Source: Histomonas meleagridis
Taxonomy: Eukaryota; Parabasalia; Tritrichomonadida; Dientamoebidae
Direction of reading: 5' to 3'
Assembly: GCA_020186115.1 (NCBI GenBank)
Contig: WSYJ01000186.1
Coordinates: 1,223,501-1,287,500 of the forward strand
Length of the DNA stretch: 64,000 nucleotides
The notes beneath the pieces are model-generated. The model saw only the letters and a program-made list of their open reading frames with translations. It had not been told where the DNA came from and searched no databases. Below, in pieces: positions 40,688 through 51,362 of the stretch. Positions within the stretch are counted from its first letter, which is position 1. Every line of letters starts with the position of its first letter. The position numbers were made by a program, and so were the translations under genes.

Positions 40688-41746
40688 ATGGGTATAAAAG
40701 CACTCCTCCCATTTCTCGAAAAAGTAACACATTCTGTTCACATGTCTCAATTTTCTGGAATGACTCTAGCTGTTGATGGTTTCACATGGATGTATAAAGC
40801 CGCTTATTCATGTTCAGAAGAGTTATACCATAATCCTGCAACTCCAAAAATATTGAATTTCTGTGTTAAGAGGATAAAATCACTTCAAGCTCTTGGTATC
40901 AAACTTTTTTTTGTATTTGATGGCAGACCTCTTCCCGCGAAGTACGAAACCAATGAAGGTAGAAGACAAATCAAGGAAAATGCCTCGAATCATATTCAAC
41001 AAGCTCTCAAATCACGCTCACCAGGTGATATTACCAACTATTATAATCAGGCAATTTCAATCAAATTCGAAACTGTTCAAACAGTACTTAATTATCTTCG
41101 ATCACAGCAAATTCCATTCGTTGTTGCACCTTATGAAGCTGATGCGCAACTTACATTTTTAGTTAACAATGGAATTGCCCAAGGCGTCTTAACAGAAGAC
41201 TCTGATATGATTGCGCATTTTTCGCCCATTACATTGCTTAAACTTAATGATCAAATGTATGCAGATTGTATTCGTATTGACGAAGTTCTTCAAGAACTCC
41301 AAATGTCACGCGATGAGTTCCTTACGTTTTGCATTCTTTGCGGATGTGATTATACACCGCATATTAGAATGGTCGGACCAAAGACAGCATATGAACTTGT
41401 CAAACAATATCAAACGATTGGACAAATTTTAAGAGTATTACGTAGTTCCCCACGCTATGGGGTCCCAAGTGAATATGAAAAATACTTTAGAAGAGCATTT
41501 ATAACATTCAAGCATCAAATGGTGTATAACATGTTCACTAAAACATTGACACCACTTGAGCCAATTAATGAATTCCCCGAATACATTGGGCCGATGATAC
41601 CTAATGACGTGCTGCAAAAGCATGTGATGGGGCTTATTGACCCAAATCATGAAGGAATTAACGAAAATCAACAAGGAACAATTATAGGGCAAACGATGTT
41701 ACAAGAAAGTGGAAATGGGGTTTATTTAAGCCCAAGATTAACATAA
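40688..41746 (+). CDS. EXO1-like 5' nuclease (Rad2/XPG family)
   Basis: The 352-residue protein starts MGIKALLPFLEK, the EXO1 pattern, and carries both nuclease blocks. The N block has the metal-binding Asp sites in LAVDGFTWMYKA and FFVFDGRPLPAKY. The I block has VVAPYEADAQL, GVLTEDSDMI and LCGCDYTPHIRMVGPKTAYEL, the last including the helix-hairpin-helix DNA-binding motif. All acidic residues needed for catalysis are visible. EXO1 removes DNA from 5' ends in mismatch repair and double-strand-break resection. It lacks the long C-terminal tail that binds mismatch-repair proteins in animals and yeast (about 700-850 residues). FEN1 is less likely because no PCNA-binding motif is at the end. The ThiI-like gene follows after 214 bp. 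Confidence 0.9.
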   Translation: MGIKALLPFLEKVTHSVHMSQFSGMTLAVDGFTWMYKAAYSCSEELYHNPATPKILNFCVKRIKSLQALGIKLFFVFDGRPLPAKYETNEGRRQIKENASNHIQQALKSRSPGDITNYYNQAISIKFETVQTVLNYLRSQQIPFVVAPYEADAQLTFLVNNGIAQGVLTEDSDMIAHFSPITLLKLNDQMYADCIRIDEVLQELQMSRDEFLTFCILCGCDYTPHIRMVGPKTAYELVKQYQTIGQILRVLRSSPRYGVPSEYEKYFRRAFITFKHQMVYNMFTKTLTPLEPINEFPEYIGPMIPNDVLQKHVMGLIDPNHEGINENQQGTIIGQTMLQESGNGVYLSPRLT

Positions 41747-41960
41747 GTGACACATTGTTAAAAGTCTATATTAAATAATTATTTAATAATTTTTTTCTTA
41801 TATGAACAGAACCTAAAATATTCATAAATAAACCAATGATGCCTAATGACAACAAAAATACTCTTTTGCGAATTTGCAACAACAGAAGAATTTGGATTGA
41901 AAGCTTTACAAATCTTGATTTTCTAAACGTTCGCTTCCAATTGGTCGTACATAATTCATC

Positions 41961-43253
41961 ATGGAAAAAGAAGACGCAAAAAAAGAAGCAAAGCCAACAA
42001 CTGAAGAGGACGACAAAAAGACTTTCATTCTTTATCACCCTCATGAACTTTGGTTAAAAGGAAAGAACCGAAATCATTTCTTAAATATAATGAAAGATAA
42101 CATCGCAAAACAACTCAAAGCTGGCGGTGTTAAATCCGCAAAAGTCAATGGTGCATATTTGGAAATATATGTTAGTTGTGATCCTGAAGAAGAAGAAAAG
42201 GTTATTGAAATTTCCAAAAAAGTTTTTGGTGTTGCTAACTTTAGCCGTTATTACAAGTGCGCACTTGATATTGATGTGTTAAAGTCCACTATTTTAGAAA
42301 AATTCAAATTGTATCACCAACAGCATAATGTCAAAAGCTTTAAGGTTGAAACCAAGCGACAGTACAAGAAATTCCCATTGAATTCTATGCAAATTTCAAG
42401 TCAGGTTGGTGGTGCTGTTTTTGAAAGTCTCAAAATTCCTGTTGATGTTAAAAATCCCGAAACGACCATATATATTGAAGTCAAAACAAATTGCATCCAT
42501 TTCTTTTACGAAAAGATACCTGGTGCAAAAGGTCTTCCTGTTAAATCGTCAGGTGGTACAGTTATGCTTCTTAGTGGAGGCTTTGATTCCCCTGTTGCTT
42601 CATGGATGGCTCTTAGTCGAGGGTGCTCTCTTACTTATGTTCACTTCCATTCAGCTCCATTCGGAGAGTGGAAATCATCAATATCGAAAATTCGTCAAAT
42701 CGTTCAAACTCTATCGGCTTGGGGTGGCCCAACGAAATTTTATGCGGTTCCAATTGGAGAACTCCAGCGCCAAATCGCTACTGATGCACCAGAAAGGTTT
42801 AGAGTAACTTTATATCGCCGCTTAATGTTTCGTGTTGCGAAAAAGATTGGAGAAAAACATAAATGTTTATCTTTAACTACAGGTGATAACCTTGGACAGG
42901 TTGCATCTCAAACTATGGAGAGCATGACTGCGATCCAAGCTGCTATTTCACCTTTTTTGGTAATGCGTCCTCTTATTGGATTTTCAAAAGAACAGATTTT
43001 AAAGAAAGCAAGAAAAATTGGAACACATGACATTTCAGTGCTTCCTGGAGGTGATTGTTGTTCACACATGCTTCCAAAACGAGTTGTTACCCAACCAACA
43101 ATTGAAGATACAGATTTAGCAGAATCAAAATTAGATATAGATAAAATGGTTGAAACAGCAATTGCAAACGCTAAGTTAATGGATATTAACGAGCCATGGA
43201 ATGTAGATGAAACAGAAGAAGTTGCAGCATGTCCATTCACATATCAAGAATAA
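41961..43253 (+). CDS. thiI: ThiI-like tRNA 4-thiouridine sulfurtransferase
   Basis: The 430-residue protein has the bacterial ThiI layout without the rhodanese domain. LWLKGKNRNHFLNIMKDNI is the conserved N-terminal ferredoxin-like start, followed by a THUMP domain (about 70-165). The PP-loop ATP-pyrophosphatase motif is LLSGGFDSPVASWMA (about residue 203), and GDCCSHMLPKRVVTQP carries the conserved Cys of the catalytic region. ThiI uses sulfur from a cysteine desulfurase to make 4-thiouridine at tRNA position 8 and may also serve thiazole synthesis. It is common in bacteria and archaea and rare in eukaryotes, which suggests lateral gain. A charged Lys/Glu-rich N-terminal extension of about 20 residues is present. 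Codon use is like the neighbours. The stop reads GAATAAAGG. Confidence 0.9.
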   Translation: MEKEDAKKEAKPTTEEDDKKTFILYHPHELWLKGKNRNHFLNIMKDNIAKQLKAGGVKSAKVNGAYLEIYVSCDPEEEEKVIEISKKVFGVANFSRYYKCALDIDVLKSTILEKFKLYHQQHNVKSFKVETKRQYKKFPLNSMQISSQVGGAVFESLKIPVDVKNPETTIYIEVKTNCIHFFYEKIPGAKGLPVKSSGGTVMLLSGGFDSPVASWMALSRGCSLTYVHFHSAPFGEWKSSISKIRQIVQTLSAWGGPTKFYAVPIGELQRQIATDAPERFRVTLYRRLMFRVAKKIGEKHKCLSLTTGDNLGQVASQTMESMTAIQAAISPFLVMRPLIGFSKEQILKKARKIGTHDISVLPGGDCCSHMLPKRVVTQPTIEDTDLAESKLDIDKMVETAIANAKLMDINEPWNVDETEEVAACPFTYQE

Positions 43254-43430
43254 AGGTTTTAACAAATCGCCACTTTTCTATCGTCTTGATATGACCAATT
43301 ATCCTCTGTATTTCCACTTTTTGAATATTTTGCATGCCATTGAAAAAAAACGGCACTTTTGGAGAAATCAATCAATTCTTACTTCCATTTGTGCTTTTCT
43401 GAATAAAAGTGCAAATTTTTTGAACGTTTA
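43254..43430. other. Intergenic between ThiI-like gene and left duplication arm
   Basis: This 177 bp stretch shows no gene. It marks the outer left edge of the inverted duplication: similarity with the right arm begins at about 43431. Confidence 0.4.
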
Positions 43431-43573
43431 TAATATTTATGTTGGAGAGAAATAAGAATCAACGAAAATTAAATTGTTTTAAACATAAATAATAACACAT
43501 CATCAGATATGGGAGGAAATCACGAAGATGTGAACAATGAATTTAACAATTTGATGACTGAAAATGATAACCG

Positions 43574-43750
43574 ATGGATTTGATATTTCAAAATAATATT
43601 TGGAAATTCTTCAAATTATTTCAAACAGCACTTATGATCGCATCTTATTATGGTAAGACCGAAATAGTTAAACTATTTCTTAAACAAAAAGAAATTGATA
43701 TAAATACTAAAAATATTTCTTTATTTAGTTTAATGTTTGATTTAATATAA
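43574..43750 (+). CDS. Single-module ankyrin ORF, 58 codons
   Basis: A short ORF from ATG to TAA encodes one linker plus one ankyrin repeat: MDLIFQNNIWKFFKLFQTAL, then MIASYYGKTEIVKLFLKQKE and IDINTK. FQNNIWK...F-TAL is the same linker-repeat boundary as in the downstream array. The same ORF is intact in the other arm (63238-63414). It may be the tail of a deleted ankyrin gene or a real small gene. It lies 128 bp before the ankyrin/DUF3447 start. Confidence 0.4.
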   Translation: MDLIFQNNIWKFFKLFQTALMIASYYGKTEIVKLFLKQKEIDINTKNISLFSLMFDLI

Positions 43751-43878
43751 ATAAATAAACGGTTTTACCGATACCCTTTTTTGCTTTTGGCACATGCGTT
43801 TAGCAATTTCATTGAATGTTAACCTCCGTTGTAATGCATAGAAATTTTTTTGTTCTCATAAACTTCAGTTATAAACAA

Positions 43879-45126
43879 ATGGAACCACTAACAGAGCTAA
43901 ATCAAATAATATTTAATTTAACTGAAGAAAATATTGAGGAATCAGCTCAACAAACAGTAAAATTATTTGATTCGAATTTACCATATTCATTTAATTTTGT
44001 AATAAGTAATTTTGTTTATTCCGCATTTTTTGCTCAAAAGAATACAAGCGATATGTATTTAAGCTATTTAGAATTAATTCGAATTAAGGAAGAAGAAATA
44101 AACAAAAATATGGCCAATATCATTAAAATTTTTACCAAATACATAACACAAATCACAAGTAATGAAACAAATTATCTAATTGAGAAAATGAATGAAAGAT
44201 CTCTAATCGATGAAGATGTTATCAATCATATTTCAACTCATTACTTCGATCATAGAAAATCTAAAAAGTCTAAAGAATCATATCATACTAATTCTTTATC
44301 AGAATATTATTTTAATGAAAATTATGATGAACTTTCAAAAAATGATTGGGAACTTCATAAGCATTATATTAAAGAAGGACATAATCCAAATGAAATTGCG
44401 AAAACAATTCGAAATGATGAAATCGAAAAACTCCAAGAAATATCATCACAAAATAATTTTAATTTTAATCAATTTATTGAATCATCACTTTATGAAAGAT
44501 GTTCATTTATTAATACAGAAAATGTTATATTAATTGATTATGCAGCATTCTTTTCTTCTGTTAAATGTTTCAAATTTTTATTAATGAATAACGCAATTGT
44601 AAAGAATACAGGAAAATATGCAGTTGCAGGTGGAAATGAAGAAATCATTCATTTATGTGAACAAAATCATTCATCATTTTTCGGTTCATGTGAAGCAGCA
44701 ATTAAATTTCATCGAAATGATATTTTTAAATATATTTATGAAAATAAATTAGAATCAGATTTAAATGAAAGAAAGATTGAGGAATTTATGTGTTTATGTG
44801 TTGAATATGGGAATTATAAAATTCTTTCTTTTTTAGAAGAGAAAGGATATGAAATTAAAGATTCCATTATTAATGAATCAGCAAAAAATGGAAATATATA
44901 TCTTGTTAAAAAGTTTCTCCAAAGTAATAAGCCCCCAAATGATATTTTGATGAGTTCTTCTGAATCAGGAAATTATGAACTATTGAAATATATTCTTGAG
45001 ATTAAAGGAATTGATATTAATGCTAAAGATATTTATTTGTTGAATCTAAAATTTATTTTAATAATTTTATATTTCAAAATAATATTTGGAAATTATTTAA
45101 ATTATTTAAAACAGCACTTATATTAG
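43879..45126 (+). CDS. Ankyrin/DUF3447-type protein, 5' part before the array (ANK-A)
   Basis: The frame has an N-terminal helical domain (about 1-180) of the trichomonad ankyrin type, with NDWELHKHYIKEGHNPNEIA before a DUF3447-like block: LIDYAAFFSSVKCFKFLL, then KYAVAGGNEEIIHLCEQN and SSFFGSCEAAIKFHRNDIFK. Ankyrin-like helices follow. It ends in the first 83-base linker at 45124-45126, so alone it encodes 415 residues. An ATG also exists at 43816, but the one at 43879 is preferred because AGTTATAAAYAAATGG is shared with the paralogue start at 59714. Such proteins bind other proteins; no specific role is known. AACGGTTTTACCGATACCC lies upstream at 43759-43777. Confidence 0.65.
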   Translation: MEPLTELNQIIFNLTEENIEESAQQTVKLFDSNLPYSFNFVISNFVYSAFFAQKNTSDMYLSYLELIRIKEEEINKNMANIIKIFTKYITQITSNETNYLIEKMNERSLIDEDVINHISTHYFDHRKSKKSKESYHTNSLSEYYFNENYDELSKNDWELHKHYIKEGHNPNEIAKTIRNDEIEKLQEISSQNNFNFNQFIESSLYERCSFINTENVILIDYAAFFSSVKCFKFLLMNNAIVKNTGKYAVAGGNEEIIHLCEQNHSSFFGSCEAAIKFHRNDIFKYIYENKLESDLNERKIEEFMCLCVEYGNYKILSFLEEKGYEIKDSIINESAKNGNIYLVKKFLQSNKPPNDILMSSSESGNYELLKYILEIKGIDINAKDIYLLNLKFILIILYFKIIFGNYLNYLKQHLY

Positions 45127-46984
45127 CATCTTATTATGGTCATACAGAAATAGTTCAATTACTTCTTGAACAAGAAGGAATTGATATTAATGCTAAAAAT
45201 ATTTATTTGTTTTATTTAATATTTATTTTAATAATTTTATATTTCAAAATAATATTTGGAAATTATTTAAATTATTTAATACAGCACTTATAATAGCATC
45301 TTCAAATGGTCATACAGAAATCGTTAAATTACTTCTTGAACAAGTAGGAATTGACATCAATGCTAAAACTATTTATTTGTTTTATTTAACATTTGTTATA
45401 ATAATTTCTTATTTCAAAGTAATATTTGGAAATCATTTAAATTATTTCAAACAGCACTTATGAATGCATCTTATGAAGGTCATACAGAAATAGTTAAATT
45501 ACTTCTTGAACAAGAAGGAATTGATATTAATGCTAAAAATATTTATTTGTTTTATTTGAAATTTATTTTTATAATTTAATATTTCAAAATAATATTTGGA
45601 AATTATTTAAATTATTTAAAACAGCACTTATATTAGCATCTTATTATGGTCATACAGAAATAGTTAAATTACTTCTTGAACAAGAAAAAATTGATATCAA
45701 TGCTAAAGATATTTATTTGTTTTATTTAATATTTATTTTAATAATTTTATATTTCAAAATAATATTTGGAAATTATTTAAATTATTTAAAACAGCACTTA
45801 TATTAGCATCTTATAAAGGTTATACAGAAATAGTTAAATTACTTCTTGAACAAAAAGGAATTGATATTAATGATAAAGATAAAATTTATTTTAATAATTT
45901 TATATTTCAAAATAATATTTGGAAATTATTTAAATTATTTAAAACAGCACTTATATTAGCATCTTATTATGGTCATACAGAAATAGTTAAATTACTTCTT
46001 GAACAAGAAGGAATTGATATTAATGATAAAAATATTTATTTGTTTTATTTAATATTTATTTTAATAATTTTATATTTCAAAATAATATTTGGAAATTATT
46101 CAAATTATTTAATACAGCACTTATTATAGCATCTAATAAAGGTTGTATAGAAATAGTTAAATTACTTCTTGAACAAAAAGGAATTGATATTAATGATAAA
46201 GATAAAATTTATTTTAATAATTTTATATTTCAAAATAATATTTGGAAATTATTTAAATTATTTAAAACAGCACTTATATTAGCATCTTATTATGGTCATA
46301 CAGAAATAGTTAAATTACTTCTTGAACAAGAAGGAATTGATATTAATGATAAAAATATTTATTTGTTTTATTTAATATTTATTTTAATAATTTTATATTT
46401 CAAAATAATATTTGGAAATTATTTAAATTATTTAAAACAGCACTTATATTAGCATCTTATAAAGGTTATACAGAAATAGTTAAATTACTTCTTGAACAAA
46501 AAGGAATTGATATTAATGATAAAGATAAAATTTATTTTAATAATTTGATACTTCAAAATAATATTTGGAAATTATTTAAATTATTTAAAACAGCACTTAT
46601 ATTAGCATCTTATTATGGTCATACAGAAATAGTTAAATTACTTCTTGAACAAGAAGGAATTGATATTAATGATAAAAATATTTATTTGTTTTATTTAATA
46701 TTTATTTTAATAATTTTATATTTCAAAATAATATTTGGAAATTATTTAAAATATTTCAAACAGCACTTATATTAGCATCTTATTATGGTCATACAGAAAT
46801 AGTTAAAATACTTCTTGAACAAAAAGGAATTGATATTAATGATAAAGATAAAATTTATTTTAATAATTTTATATTTCAAAATAATATTTGGAAATTATTT
46901 AAATTATTTAAAACAGCACTTATATTAGCATCTTATAAAGGTTATACAGAAATAGTTAAAATGATTGAACAGAAAGAGACATAG
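45028..46984 (+). repeat. Tandem ankyrin module array, 12 repeats with 83 or 66 nt linkers
   Basis: Twelve ankyrin modules start at 45111, 45281, 45451, 45621, 45791, 45944, 46114, 46267, 46437, 46590, 46760 and 46913. Spacing is exactly 170 or 153 nt: an 87 nt module (TALILASYYGHTEIVKLLLE and variants, then GIDIN) plus a linker of 83 or 66 nt. The 66 nt linkers keep the frame; the 83 nt linkers shift it. Every module core is free of stops and indels. The final module ends in its own TAG at 46982-46984. The array reads as exons with spacers, but no GT-AG pair restores the frame. Confidence 0.92.
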
Positions 46985-47358
46985 ATATTACAAATATTTT
47001 TTCATTAAAAATTTAATATTCCAAAGATGTGTATTAATTTCATTTAAAAGAAAAATATTTTTTTATATGTTTTAATAATAAAGTGTTTTAAAATTAACTT
47101 TCATAAATGTTAATGATTTCCAAGCTAAGTATCTTTTATCATTAATAACGAAATTCATAATATAGTAAAAGTTTTTATCATATTTAGTTATGCTTTTGCA
47201 TTTTCTTCTCGGATTTCTAGATATCCTATTTAATTGAGGATGATTTGAATTCCTTCAAAGAGTTGTGAATATTTCAAAAATATTATCGAAAAGTTTTGTT
47301 ATCAACAAAAAACATTATTTACAGTAAACTCATTGGGAAAGTTTTAGGGAGAAATACA

Positions 47359-48251
47359 TCAAAATTTATATGAAAATATTTGAGTTTTTAAGCACAAAGA
47401 AATCCATTTGAATATCATATACGAACATTCATCAATTTCTTCTTGACTGAAAGCTTCAACAAAATAATTTAAAGAATTCAAAAATGAAATTAATGTAAAC
47501 GAAATATCATCTAAAGAACAATTATAAAAAATATCTTTAATTGTTTGAAATATGACAATTTTCACAATCTTGAAGCTAACATAAGCGCGGTCTTAAATAA
47601 TTTGACGAATCTCCAAATATTATTTTGAAATAAAAAATTCTTAAAATAAACATTAAATAAAGTAAGCAAATTTCTTTTACATTGATATCATTTTCGATTA
47701 TTTTTGTGATTTCACTTTGATTATGTCCATCTTTAATATATTTCTTATGAAGCTCCTAATTATTCTTTGCTAATTTTTCAAAAATTTTTCGAAAAAAATT
47801 CAATGTATTCTTTATTCTGTAATGTATGTGTTAAATTATGAAATTCTTTCAGTTTAAGTTTTGTAGTTTCTTCAATTGGTAAAAAATGTGCAAAATAAGG
47901 ATTTTTTCGGTTTTCACATATTTTTTTTTTATATGTAAGAAGTTCTATAAAACATTCAATAAGTTTATTATAAGAATTATTATATGTTTCTTTTTCTTTA
48001 GTTTCAAGATATTTTAAAAAATTAAAGCATACCTTATAAATATTCTTTGAAACAAAATATGAATATAAAATTGAACAAATGATTAAATTATATGAAAATA
48101 GAAATTCTTTAAAATAATAAGTTAATGAAGTTTCAATTGTTTCATCAATATTTTCTTCATTTAAATTAAAAATTACTTGCACAATATAATTTAATTTTTT
48201 AATGTTATCAATGTATTTCATTATAACAGTCGAACTTTGTTTTGCTTCCAT
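47359..48251 (-). pseudogene. Broken ankyrin-family gene (ANK-B, left copy)
   Basis: From ATG at 48249-48251 a 157-residue frame begins MEAKQSSTVIMKYIDNIKKL and continues as an N-terminal domain of the ankyrin family. It stops at 47778 after a homopolymer slip. Beyond it the reading shows ELHKKYIKDGHNQSEI, a match to the NDWELHKHYIKEGHN region of ANK-A, but with TAG in place of the Trp codon. It then jumps directly into an array-type linker and, near 47580, into another N-terminal-domain fragment ending FSYKF at 47359. This is a mosaic relic. The right-arm copy is at 59714-60606. Confidence 0.75.
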
Positions 48252-48594
48252 TTATTTATAACTCAGAGAAATGTTGATAAAAACGATCGTTTGATTCACG
48301 AAAAGTTGACATTTATTCGAATGTCTCATAGAAAACATTGAATGATACAAAAGTAACTTTCATCGAGAAAAGTGACACCGCAATACAATTGACAATTTTA
48401 CGTAAAATTATTTTGTCAATTTTCGATCGTTTTCCATTTAAACATTTGAATGCGATAAAAAACCGAATTTTATTGAAAACAGTTTTCTATGTAACGATAC
48501 AGAAATTCAATACGGCAAAACCGTTTCTTAAGAAAATTAAAAGTTTTCGATTTAACGTTTTAATGTTCGAATGTTTCACTTCCCTTCCTTTGGT

Positions 48595-49195
48595 TCAAAC
48601 CATTTCGCAGCAACCACCATCAGATGACTTCTTGGCTGGCGCTGCTGCTGCTGGTGGATGAAGAACAATTTTGATCGCAGACTCAAAGACTTCTTTAAGA
48701 TGATATTGTTTCAACGCAGAACATTCAACATAATCATACGCTCCAATCTTGGCTTTCATTTCTTCACCGGTAGATGTAGAAATTGGTTCCATACCTTTGG
48801 ATTTAAGTTCTTCTGCGTGTTCTTCAAACTCGTCTCGAAGATCACACTTCATACCAACTAAGATATATGGTGTAGTAGGACAATGTTCTTTAACTTCAGG
48901 AACCCACATGTTTTGAACATTTTTCTAATGAAGTAGGTGAAACTAAAGAAAAGCAAAGAATAAAAACATCTGTTTGTGGATATGAAAGTGGTCGAAGTTT
49001 CTTATAATCTTCTTGCCCTGCTGTATCCCATAATTGTAAATTAATGGCTTGGTCTTCAACCATAACATTTGCACTATAGTTATCAAAAACAGTAGGAATA
49101 TATTCACCTGGAAATGCATTAGTAGTATACGAAATCAATAAGCATGTCTTACCAACTGCACCATCACCAACAACAACACATTTAATGTGCTTCAT
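48595..49195 (-). pseudogene. Rac-type GTPase gene with one-base frameshift (left copy)
   Basis: This is the inverted copy of the intact gene at 58772-59371. It is 601 bases instead of 600. A run of five T at 48920-48924 (four A on the other strand in the intact copy) breaks the frame after SPTSLE. Upstream are [17 protein letters not shown]; downstream are GMKCDL, CSAL and the CEMV tail. At least one other difference seen is silent, so the copy is young. The shift could also be a base-calling error in a homopolymer. Confidence 0.85.
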
Positions 49196-49340
49196 AACAA
49201 ATTATGTCATAACCGTCGAATCCCGTCTTTCAATACTTTACGTTCAATCTTTGTCATTTTTTGACACCCACCCCTAATTCATATTCAAAATTTGCCCTTT
49301 TCATCCCTTTTCTTTGAAATATAAAAAAACCGTAAAATCT

Positions 49341-50201
49341 ATCTTTCTTTTTTACATCTTTATTGATTAGTTTTATATGTACATAATATTTTAATTAATA
49401 TTCTTTTTAGTTTTCTTTATTTCATTGGTTTTTTTTAAAAAAAACATGATGAATGTATGTTTTAGCTGTTTGATTTTGTCGTATTGTTAATTCAAAAATT
49501 GAATTAAATTTGTGTATGAAGAAATGGCAAATTTCAAATTCGGTAATGGAAAATCATTTCTATCAAGATATAGGAATTTCCAGTTTCTTGTTTGTGAAAT
49601 TATCCCAACGTTCCATTTTAATTTTCGAGATATTATATGTATAATATAAAATATTTTAAAATTTTATCTTTCAAGTTAGTCAAAACATTCTTTGTTTATT
49701 ACACATTAAAATGAGTTTTGGTGAAATAAATTTTTTGATTTCATGAATCAGAATACATGCATAATGTATAAGATTGATAAAAATAACCAGATTATACCGA
49801 TGATCGATTGTAGTTGTCACAACTTTATTCATCATCGATGATATGTAAAGTTCATAATTTGGATTCAAAATAAGAAATTAGAATACGTTCAACATAAGCA
49901 TAACAATGATTTTTTTTTCTCTTATATTTGTATGTTACATAAAAATAGAGTTTTTATATCTGTTTTTCATCAATAAGTATATAAATTTAATCCTTTGTTG
50001 TCTCTAATTTTATTTTGGTGTAAATCGATGTCTACTAAAATTTTCCTGACTTTGACTTAAAATCATGCAAAGAAAACATTCTTATTCTTTTTTATTTCTA
50101 AAAATCGTAAACATATAAAACCAAGAATGAAGAATTGCTAATCGACCGATAAATTTGATATTCACTTTTTGAATGATATCGTTAAGGTGCCACAATTCTA
50201 A
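49341..50201. other. Unique spacer before ANK-C, no gene seen
   Basis: These 0.86 kb are AT-rich with poly-T and poly-A runs and are not shared with the right arm. Short minus-strand ORFs near 49680-49868 look like noise. Confidence 0.35.
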
Positions 50202-51362
50202 ATGCCTAAAACCGTAACAAGCAAGACTTTTCAAGATATTTCTCAGGAAAATAATAGTATAAATTTATTACTCAAACTTGAAGATATTATTTTTTCTATT
50301 TCATCTGATTCATGTGAAGCATCTGTTAATTCTGTTCTTCAAATTTACGACCAAAAAAATAGTCATATTTTCAATGTATTATTATGTAGACTTTTATTTC
50401 AATCGTATCTTTCTAAGCGTAATTCTGCAAACGAATGTATTGAGTTTATTAAAATGATTTCTGAACACATTGAAGAAATAAGAAATTTATTTACTCAATT
50501 TATGAATAAGTCATCATATGAACATGAAGCAAATCATATGTTATCTCTAATGCTTGATTATGGATTGATAACGCCTGATCAAATTCAAAAGCGAACATTT
50601 TATTTTGCGCATTTTTATAATGAAAACATTTCAAAAGAAATATTTAATCGAATGAAATTCCAATATTTTCCAAAAAATCCGGGAATGTATTCTGTTCTTA
50701 AGAAAGATGATTGGAAATTACATCTACAATATATAAAAAAAGGAATTAATCAATCACAAATTGCACAAATACTGTTGAATGATGAATGCGATGAACTTCA
50801 ACAAATTGCATCTGAACCACATTTTGACCTCAATCAAAGAATTGAAGTATCTTTATATGAACAATATTCATGTGTAATATCTGTTTCTCTTATAAATTAT
50901 TGTGCATTTTTCGGATCTGTAAAATGTTTCAAGTATTTAATATTAAATGGTGCAATAGTAAATGAAAAATTTCCTGTTGCAGGTGGAAATATTGAAATCA
51001 TTCGAATATGTGAACAAAATGGTGTTGAATTTTCTTCAAGTGCATTTAATACTGCTATTGAATATCATCAAAATGACGTATTCTTTTATCTTTTCGAATC
51101 AAGAGATAATAATATCGATTTTATTAATCATATGATTACAAAATGTATAGAATATTATAACTTCGAGGTGTTTATGTTTTTGATCGAAAACGAAACAAAA
51201 ACTGTTGATCCACTTGTTATTATTACTGCTGCTAGACAAGGAAACATTTATATTATTGATTTCATTTTGTCATTAGAACAAAATAAAGTTATTTCAAGTG
51301 TAAAAGCTGGAAATGATAAAGATGTTTTTTTATTTTGTTATTTGTTTTATTTTCATATTTAA
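50202..51362 (+). CDS. Ankyrin/DUF3447-type protein, 5' part before spaced modules (ANK-C)
   Basis: The 386-residue frame is a diverged paralogue of ANK-A. It has the N-terminal helical domain, KKDDWKLHLQYIKKGINQSQ, a DUF3447-like block (LINYCAFFGSVKCFKYLIL, then FPVAGGNIEIIRICEQN) and further ankyrin-like helices (VDPLVIITAARQGNIYIIDF). It stops at 51360-51362 in an AT-rich linker just before the first spaced ankyrin module. The start ATG at 50202 follows a short leader. It is likely the first coding block of a gene reaching to 53205. Function is probably protein binding. Confidence 0.65.
   Translation: MPKTVTSKTFQDISQENNSINLLLKLEDIIFSISSDSCEASVNSVLQIYDQKNSHIFNVLLCRLLFQSYLSKRNSANECIEFIKMISEHIEEIRNLFTQFMNKSSYEHEANHMLSLMLDYGLITPDQIQKRTFYFAHFYNENISKEIFNRMKFQYFPKNPGMYSVLKKDDWKLHLQYIKKGINQSQIAQILLNDECDELQQIASEPHFDLNQRIEVSLYEQYSCVISVSLINYCAFFGSVKCFKYLILNGAIVNEKFPVAGGNIEIIRICEQNGVEFSSSAFNTAIEYHQNDVFFYLFESRDNNIDFINHMITKCIEYYNFEVFMFLIENETKTVDPLVIITAARQGNIYIIDFILSLEQNKVISSVKAGNDKDVFLFCYLFYFHI

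Larger units (their letters stand above)
43431..49340 (+). repeat. Left arm of a large inverted duplication
   Basis: These 5.9 kb match the reverse complement of 58627-63557. The outer limit is the shared AATATTTATGTT block and the inner limit is the shared ACCGTAAAATCT. The arm carries a single-module ankyrin ORF, an ankyrin/DUF3447 gene with a 12-repeat array, a broken ankyrin gene and a frameshifted Rac gene. Differences are mostly single substitutions, homopolymer indels and the array copy number (12 versus 6). The stretch 46985-47358 holds no gene. Confidence 0.95.

Noticed and set aside
45028-46984. Ordinary GT-AG introns between ankyrin modules
   Set aside because: The only GT in the 83 nt linkers and the only AG (in AAACAG) join out of frame with the TAL start of the next module and meet a stop. 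Trichomonad consensus splice sites are absent.
48338-48661. Plus-strand ORF next to the Rac pseudogene
   Set aside because: It overlaps the Rac 3' end in antisense and its counterpart in the right arm is not a better gene.
43431-49340. Assembly artefact creating a false inverted copy
   Set aside because: The arms differ by substitutions, by array copy number and by distinct indels, and the flanks differ. Homopolymer indels alone could still be sequencing errors.
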